Made by a program: the position numbers and the translations under genes
The notes under the pieces: model-generated
Databases searched by the model: none
What the model saw: the letters and a program-made list of their open reading frames with translations, nothing else
Told to the model about the DNA's origin: nothing
Shown here: one piece after another, positions 13,687 through 17,127 of the stretch
Layout of the letters: each line of letters starts with the position of its first letter
How positions within the stretch are numbered: the stretch's first letter is position 1
NCBI GenBank assembly: GCA_035568375.1
Contig: DATMOG010000041.1
Span: forward strand, 1 to 17,127
Origin: JACDET01 sp035568375
Lineage (GTDB): Bacteria > Patescibacteriota > Microgenomatia > Levybacterales > UBA12049
Direction of reading: 5' to 3'
Length of the DNA stretch: 17,127 bases

Positions 13687-13697
13687 GGTGTTATAAT
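13669..13697 (+). promoter_or_regulatory. Promoter of tRNA-Ile(UAU) and the NUDIX gene
   Basis: TTCACT (13669-13674), 17-nt spacer, TATAAT (13692-13697). The start site falls near 13703-13704, only about 3 nt before the tRNA 5' end. The -35 lies inside the preceding gene. Confidence 0.65.
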
Positions 13698-13706
13698 ATG
13701 TACGCG

Positions 13707-13778
13707 GGGCCAGTAGTTCAGTGGTAGAACAGGTGTCTTATACACACCATGTCGGGGGTTCAATCCCTCCCTGGCCCA
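13707..13778 (+). tRNA. tRNA-Ile (anticodon TAT)
   Basis: A complete 72-nt cloverleaf. Acceptor stem GGGCCAG / CTGGCCC (7 pairs). D arm GTTC / GAAC with loop AGTGGTA. Anticodon stem GGTGT / ACACC closes the loop CTTATAC, so positions 34-36 are TAT. Variable loop ATGTC, T stem GGGGG / CCTCC (one G-T), T loop TTCAATC. UAU pairs with AUA (Ile). This is unusual because most bacteria read AUA with a lysidine-modified CAU tRNA. No CCA is encoded. The NUDIX gene begins 2 nt after the discriminator base. Confidence 0.9.
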
Positions 13779-13780
13779 CT

Positions 13781-14338
13781 ATGAAACTTCCACAAGCAGC
13801 AAAAAAAGTCTTTCAAGGCAAAATCTTCTCTGTCCATCAATGGGAGCAAAAGCTCTACGACGGCACAACTGCAACCTTTGAAATGTTAAAACGGCCTGGG
13901 ACAATTCAGATTATTCCAACCACTGACGATATCATATATATTTCCTACGAAGAACAGCCAACCAAACCACGCACCTATACCCTTCTTGGCGGACGCATGG
14001 AACCACATGAAGACCCACTTGTGACTGCCAAACGGGAATTATTAGAAGAGTCTGGTTTGATATCTAATGATTGGGAAATTCTTAAGACATATGAATATGA
14101 AGGAAAAATCGAGTGGCCGATGTATGTATATGTAGCACGAAATTGCAAAAAAATTGCAGAACAACAATTAGATCCAGGAGAACAAATTGAAGTAAAGAAA
14201 GTATCATTTGACGAATTTATAAAGATAGCTTCTTCAGAAAAATTCTGGAATCAATTTTTCACCAGTGATATTTTAAGAATGCGATTAGATAAAGAAAAAC
14301 TAGAAAAATTTAAACAAAAACTCTTCAAGAAAAATTAA
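13781..14338 (+). CDS. NUDIX hydrolase, ADP-ribose pyrophosphatase-like
   Basis: A 185-aa NUDIX enzyme with a perfect box at 71-93: G71, five residues, E77, seven residues, RELLEESGL. The N-terminal segment (KKVFQGKIFSVHQWEQKLYDGTTATFEMLKRPGT) matches the strand-rich half of NudF/ADP-ribose pyrophosphatases, which split ADP-ribose into AMP and ribose-5-phosphate. Substrate specificity remains inferred. The C-terminus is a Lys-rich helix. I start it at 13781; an upstream in-frame ATG at 13721 would translate through the tRNA. With the ATG 2 nt after the tRNA, tRNA 3' processing would leave an almost leaderless mRNA. Its stop overlaps the convergent recombinase stop by 4 nt. Confidence 0.9.
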   Translation: MKLPQAAKKVFQGKIFSVHQWEQKLYDGTTATFEMLKRPGTIQIIPTTDDIIYISYEEQPTKPRTYTLLGGRMEPHEDPLVTAKRELLEESGLISNDWEILKTYEYEGKIEWPMYVYVARNCKKIAEQQLDPGEQIEVKKVSFDEFIKIASSEKFWNQFFTSDILRMRLDKEKLEKFKQKLFKKN

Positions 14339-15195
14339 AGTTCACTGAGTGTTGAGGTGTCTTTTGCACGATCCTGAATATAATTGAGGTACCGTTCGGT
14401 TGTTGAAAGCCGTTTGTGACCAAGAATCTTTGATAACAAAACAAGTGATACACCATGCTTTAAGTGATGGGAGACAAACGTGTGTCGCAAATCATTGACC
14501 TTCGCATTTTCAATACCAGCAATTCGGAAATATCGCTCAATCGCTGTGCGAATATTACGAACGAGGAATGGTTTACCAGATTTTGTTACAAAAACATGAT
14601 CATCTTCAATTTTTGGTCTGATTGTCAAATAACGATTTAATGCTTCTTTTGCAGATTTGTTCAAAGGCACATCTCGTTCACCATGCTTTTCATGAGGGCG
14701 AATTCTAACACTATCCTCTTTAATATCACTAACTCGGATGTCCGCCAATTCACCAATTCTGATACCTGTTTGCAACAAAATTTCAATAATTGCGTACATT
14801 CTCGCATCATTTCGTGCTGCATCACGTAAGGCGCGATATTCAGTAGGCTTAAGCATTCTTGGTGCTGCTAGCTCATACTGTGGATGTGATACGAGCAATG
14901 AAGGATCATCGGTAACATATTCGTTTACTTTTAGAAAGCGATAAAAAGTACGGGTCGAATTAAGCTTTCGTGAAAGTGACTTTGGAGTATAGCCTCTCTC
15001 AGACAACTTGCCTAAGAATGCTTGAATATCATCTTTGGTTACATCATGAATATGTTCTTTTTCTAACTCTTCGAGAAAAGAAGCTAACTGATCGATATCC
15101 TTGCCATATGCAAGAACAGTCGCACTTGAATGTTTTTTACCACGAAGAAAATTGATAAATTCCTTATGAGCGTCAGTAATTTTGATGGTTTTCAT
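14335..15195 (-). CDS. Tyrosine recombinase (XerC/XerD-like integrase)
   Basis: A 286-aa site-specific recombinase with a SAM-like core-binding domain (about 5-95) and a catalytic domain (about 112-280). Visible catalytic residues are R146 in GIRIGE, K170 in HEKHGERDVPL, R237 in DLRHTF, H260 in LGHKRLSTTERY and nucleophile Y269. The His of the usual HxxR motif is Asn (N234) here, which may reduce or change activity unless another residue compensates. Length fits Xer proteins of about 300 aa. It may resolve chromosome dimers, or it may mobilise the cassette region 2-6 kb away. An extended -10 promoter (TTGTAT-17-TGATATTAT) lies about 15 nt upstream of the ATG. Confidence 0.93.
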   Translation of the reverse strand: MKTIKITDAHKEFINFLRGKKHSSATVLAYGKDIDQLASFLEELEKEHIHDVTKDDIQAFLGKLSERGYTPKSLSRKLNSTRTFYRFLKVNEYVTDDPSLLVSHPQYELAAPRMLKPTEYRALRDAARNDARMYAIIEILLQTGIRIGELADIRVSDIKEDSVRIRPHEKHGERDVPLNKSAKEALNRYLTIRPKIEDDHVFVTKSGKPFLVRNIRTAIERYFRIAGIENAKVNDLRHTFVSHHLKHGVSLVLLSKILGHKRLSTTERYLNYIQDRAKDTSTLSEL

Positions 15196-15210
15196 AAATC
15201 GTCGAATCCC

Positions 15211-15239
15211 ATAATATCATAATTCTACCTGAAATACAA
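15211..15239 (-). promoter_or_regulatory. Promoter of the tyrosine recombinase
   Basis: Minus strand: TTGTAT (15234-15239), a 17-nt spacer ending in TGA, TATTAT (15211-15216). The start site should be near 15204, giving a leader of about 9 nt. Confidence 0.55.
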
Positions 15240-15248
15240 GCGTAACAA

Positions 15249-15277
15249 TTGCAATACTTATAGAAAGGTACTATATT
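15249..15277 (+). promoter_or_regulatory. Promoter of the DivIC/FtsB-like gene
   Basis: TTGCAA (15249-15254), 17-nt spacer, TATATT (15272-15277), then 10 nt to the ATG at 15288. The leader would be about 4 nt. An ATG at 15281 opens only a 5-codon frame. Confidence 0.55.
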
Positions 15278-15287
15278 ATAATGCATT

Positions 15288-15644
15288 ATGCATTATAAGA
15301 AAATAGTATTTTTCGCTATCCTTGTTATCTTAATACTTACTATTAACGACCTCGTCCATTCAATATACACTATCTGGCAAAAACAAGACCTTATTTTACA
15401 GGCACAAAAAACTATTGCAGCAGCAATAGAAGAAAATCAAAAATTAAAAAAACAAATTGCGCAGGTTAATCAACCGCAATTTATTGAATCAGAAGCACGA
15501 AATAAGCTTCTTTTTGCAAAACCAAATGAAGGAATTGTTATTCTTCCTAAAAATCAAATTAATATACATTCCACTTATCTATCTAAGACTGTTGACACAC
15601 TACCTAATTGGCAAAAGTGGTGGGATCTTTTTTTTAGCACATAG
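15288..15644 (+). CDS. Septum formation initiator, DivIC/FtsB family
   Basis: A 118-aa bitopic membrane protein of the divisome. A short cytoplasmic N-terminus leads to one membrane segment (about 5-23, IVFFAILVILILTINDLV). A coiled coil follows (about 30-64, QKTIAAAIEENQKLKKQIAQV), then the family signature FIESEARNKLLFAKPNEGIVILP (split here as FIESEARNKL and LFAKPNEGIVILP). The family links FtsL and FtsQ in bacteria and bridges to septal peptidoglycan synthesis. The C-terminus is Trp-rich. It is monocistronic with its own near-leaderless promoter. Confidence 0.9.
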   Translation: MHYKKIVFFAILVILILTINDLVHSIYTIWQKQDLILQAQKTIAAAIEENQKLKKQIAQVNQPQFIESEARNKLLFAKPNEGIVILPKNQINIHSTYLSKTVDTLPNWQKWWDLFFST

Positions 15645-15660
15645 TGTCAGAGTAAGAAAC

Positions 15661-15674
15661 TTTTATAAATAAAA
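15661..15674. terminator. AT-rich inverted repeat between convergent genes
   Basis: TTTTAT-AA-ATAAAA lies in the 65-bp gap between the convergent DivIC-like and Pro-rich genes. It could act as a weak bidirectional terminator; there is no GC stem. Confidence 0.25.
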
Positions 15675-15709
15675 ATTACTATTTAGCAAAACATTATACA
15701 AAGAGATTT

Positions 15710-16078
15710 TTAAGCAGCTGGCTGTGTCTGGTCTGGAGAAACTGGAGTAACAACAGTATCCGATGTCGTTGGTTGCGAATCTGAGGATGGCGTCTCAGTC
15801 TCAGATCGTGCTGGTTCGGCTCCAGACGAATCAGTTGGTATATCATATGACGTAGGTGGTACTACAGGATTTGCAGGCGTTTCTAAAGGAGCCGTTGGAA
15901 CATCCATAGCTGGAGTAACAGGATTTGGCACTGAAGAGATTGTCGGCTCTGCTGGTGGAGGAGGTGTTTGCTCATTTATAGGAACTACTGGATCTTGTAT
16001 AACTGACGAATCATTTACAGGAGTTGATGCGTCTTGTGAAATTACATTTGGATCAGTTGTTGGTATATTGTTATCCAT
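15710..16078 (-). CDS. Pro/Ser/Thr-rich disordered protein
   Basis: A 122-aa low-complexity acidic protein made almost wholly of Pro, Thr, Ser, Val, Asp and Glu, with runs such as QTPPPPAEPT. No fold, signal peptide or membrane segment is visible. I prefer the ATG at 16078 (MDNNIPTTDP) over 16108: a TATATA -10-like element ends 5 nt upstream of 16078 and a consensus TTGACA (minus strand, 16113-16118) would place the longer start inside the promoter. The 23-nt distance between these two elements is too long for a standard promoter, so the promoter is uncertain. It may be a linker-like or surface-associated protein; no function can be assigned. Confidence 0.65.
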   Translation of the reverse strand: MDNNIPTTDPNVISQDASTPVNDSSVIQDPVVPINEQTPPPPAEPTISSVPNPVTPAMDVPTAPLETPANPVVPPTSYDIPTDSSGAEPARSETETPSSDSQPTTSDTVVTPVSPDQTQPAA

Positions 16079-16118
16079 AACTGTATATACTTTCTCATAT
16101 ATTCCCATACCGTGTCAA

Positions 16119-16371
16119 GTGGCAGATTTAATCAACGTCATTACAATAATTGGATTTAGCTAATTACAAAAAAAATGTAGTAACACGAAGCTATAATCAT
16201 TCTATGTTTTCGGAACAACACTTTATATGTGAATGATAAGTAATGCATCACATCAAAATGGACAATAATATATTGAATACTATGGGCTTATAAACCTGCT
16301 GCATGATTGATCATAGAATATACGAACCTATCTCATTTATAAACTGATGCCCTTAGATGGTGTTTTTATAC
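16119..16371. other. Noncoding stretch, nothing recognised
   Basis: AT-rich intergenic DNA between the divergent Pro-rich and transglycosylase genes. I see no tRNA, repeat or convincing ORF. Confidence 0.5.
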
Positions 16372-16400
16372 TTCACAAAATACTAAATACTTGCTAGCAT
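16372..16400 (+). promoter_or_regulatory. Promoter of the secreted transglycosylase gene
   Basis: TTCACA (16372-16377, five of six match TTGACA), a 17-nt spacer ending in TGC, and TAGCAT (16395-16400), then 6 nt to the ATG at 16407. A leaderless transcript is predicted. Confidence 0.65.
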
Positions 16401-16406
16401 TAAAAA

Positions 16407-17066
16407 ATGCATAGAAAACTTTCTGGGTATTTCTTGCTTTCCCTTTTCTCATTTTTTTTCTTTAGCGTAGTCTTTCAAACGATTGCAAACGCTCAGGAAT
16501 CAACAGGGAAACAGTCGTTCCAAAATCCTGAGATTACCAACCAAACGCAATCCTTGCCCACTCCGACAATTTATAATACACCGCCATCTACACAAACACT
16601 ACATGCACAACAATTCACACAACTTTCGCCAACCCCAACAATTTATCTCGCACAACAGCCAAGTCTCGCTACACCTATCCATACCTCAACAATTGAAAAT
16701 AAACAAGAAATTACGCCTACACCAACTGAAATTCCACCAACAGCAACTCCTACGGCTATGCCTCAGCCAACTATTACTAGAATGTCAGATCTTGAAACGC
16801 TCTTTACTAAATATAGTACTGTTTATAACAGTAGTGAAAACGAATTGAAAAAAATTGCCAATTGTGAATCAGGGTTCAATAATACCTCTGATACTGGTAC
16901 CTATGCAGGAATGTTTCAATTTGCAGTTGGAACATGGATATCAATGAGAAATATGATGGGGATGGATACAAATACTGACCTTCGCAAAAATCCAGAAGAA
17001 GCTATTAAGACTGCAGCATTTATGCTGGCACAAGGGAAACAAAATGCATGGCCTAATTGTCATTAA
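16407..17066 (+). CDS. Secreted lysozyme-like transglycosylase domain protein
   Basis: A 219-aa exported protein. A Sec signal peptide covers about 1-29 (basic MHRK, hydrophobic LLSLFSFFFFSVVF, likely cleavage after ANA). A Pro/Thr/Gln-rich linker (about 30-124) contains PTPTIY twice (51-56 and 75-80) and a Pro-Thr stretch. The C-terminal domain (about 128-219) has IANCESGFN with candidate catalytic Glu154, GTYAGMFQFAVGTW, and NAWPNC at the end; C153 and C218 could form a disulphide. This matches the small lysozyme-like/transglycosylase fold that cleaves the peptidoglycan glycan strand, also used in resuscitation-promoting factors. It may remodel the cell's own wall or act on a host cell wall. 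Confidence 0.85.
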   Translation: MHRKLSGYFLLSLFSFFFFSVVFQTIANAQESTGKQSFQNPEITNQTQSLPTPTIYNTPPSTQTLHAQQFTQLSPTPTIYLAQQPSLATPIHTSTIENKQEITPTPTEIPPTATPTAMPQPTITRMSDLETLFTKYSTVYNSSENELKKIANCESGFNNTSDTGTYAGMFQFAVGTWISMRNMMGMDTNTDLRKNPEEAIKTAAFMLAQGKQNAWPNCH

Positions 17067-17127
17067 CTAATTTTTTAACGTATCACTCTATAAAATAACC
17101 CAAAGCCGCCAAAAATTAATGCTACAG

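Noticed and set aside
13721..13780. Upstream start for the second NUDIX protein
   Set aside because: Those codons are inside the tRNA-Ile; the conserved NUDIX region begins after 13781.
15457..15672. 71-aa ORF overlapping the DivIC-like gene
   Set aside because: A shifted reading frame of the coiled-coil and C-terminal region of a well-supported gene.
16483..16848. 121-aa ORF rich in Gln, Leu and His
   Set aside because: An out-of-frame reading of the Pro/Thr linker of the transglycosylase gene.

Overview
The window looks like part of a small, AT-rich, tightly packed genome of the Candidate Phyla Radiation (Patescibacteria), perhaps Microgenomates-like. This is inference from gene content, not from a phylogenetic marker. 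The supporting signs are three tRNA genes without an encoded CCA end, a group I intron inside a tRNA, a free-standing 5'-3' exonuclease domain, short intergenic gaps, few Shine-Dalgarno sites, and TGA used as a normal stop (so not the code-25 lineages).

Left block (1-7.6 kb, all on the minus strand). In transcription order: elongator tRNA-Met, murI, murD, ftsH, a HAD phosphatase, a stand-alone 5'-3' exonuclease, a GT4 glycosyltransferase and a NUDIX hydrolase. MurI makes the D-glutamate that MurD adds to the peptidoglycan precursor, and the two genes overlap. FtsH, the HAD protein and the exonuclease each have a recognisable -10 element just before the start codon.

Centre (7.6-12.3 kb). Two divergent CAT-anticodon tRNA genes are followed by an accessory region. 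The rightward tRNA is split by a compact 190-nt group I intron between U33 and C34. I can pair the intron from P1 to P9. To its right lie two decayed genes and two intact genes, all on the plus strand: a 538-aa protein with up to four HTH segments and a 190-aa protein of unknown function. Each of the four is followed by a copy of a short hairpin-bearing repeat (R1-R4). In R1 and R2 the homology continues through the promoter of the next gene. This looks like a gene-cassette array inserted between the tRNA and radC, and it is the best candidate here for an undescribed system.

Right block (12.3-17.1 kb). radC and a small XRE regulator diverge from overlapping promoters. Then come an unknown 111-aa protein, a tRNA-Ile with the rare anticodon UAU, a NUDIX hydrolase starting 2 nt after that tRNA, a convergent tyrosine recombinase, a DivIC/FtsB-like division protein, a disordered Pro/Ser/Thr-rich protein, and a secreted protein with a lysozyme-like transglycosylase domain.

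A window-wide feature is that about nine genes have a -10-like hexamer ending 5-12 nt before the ATG, which predicts leaderless or nearly leaderless mRNAs.
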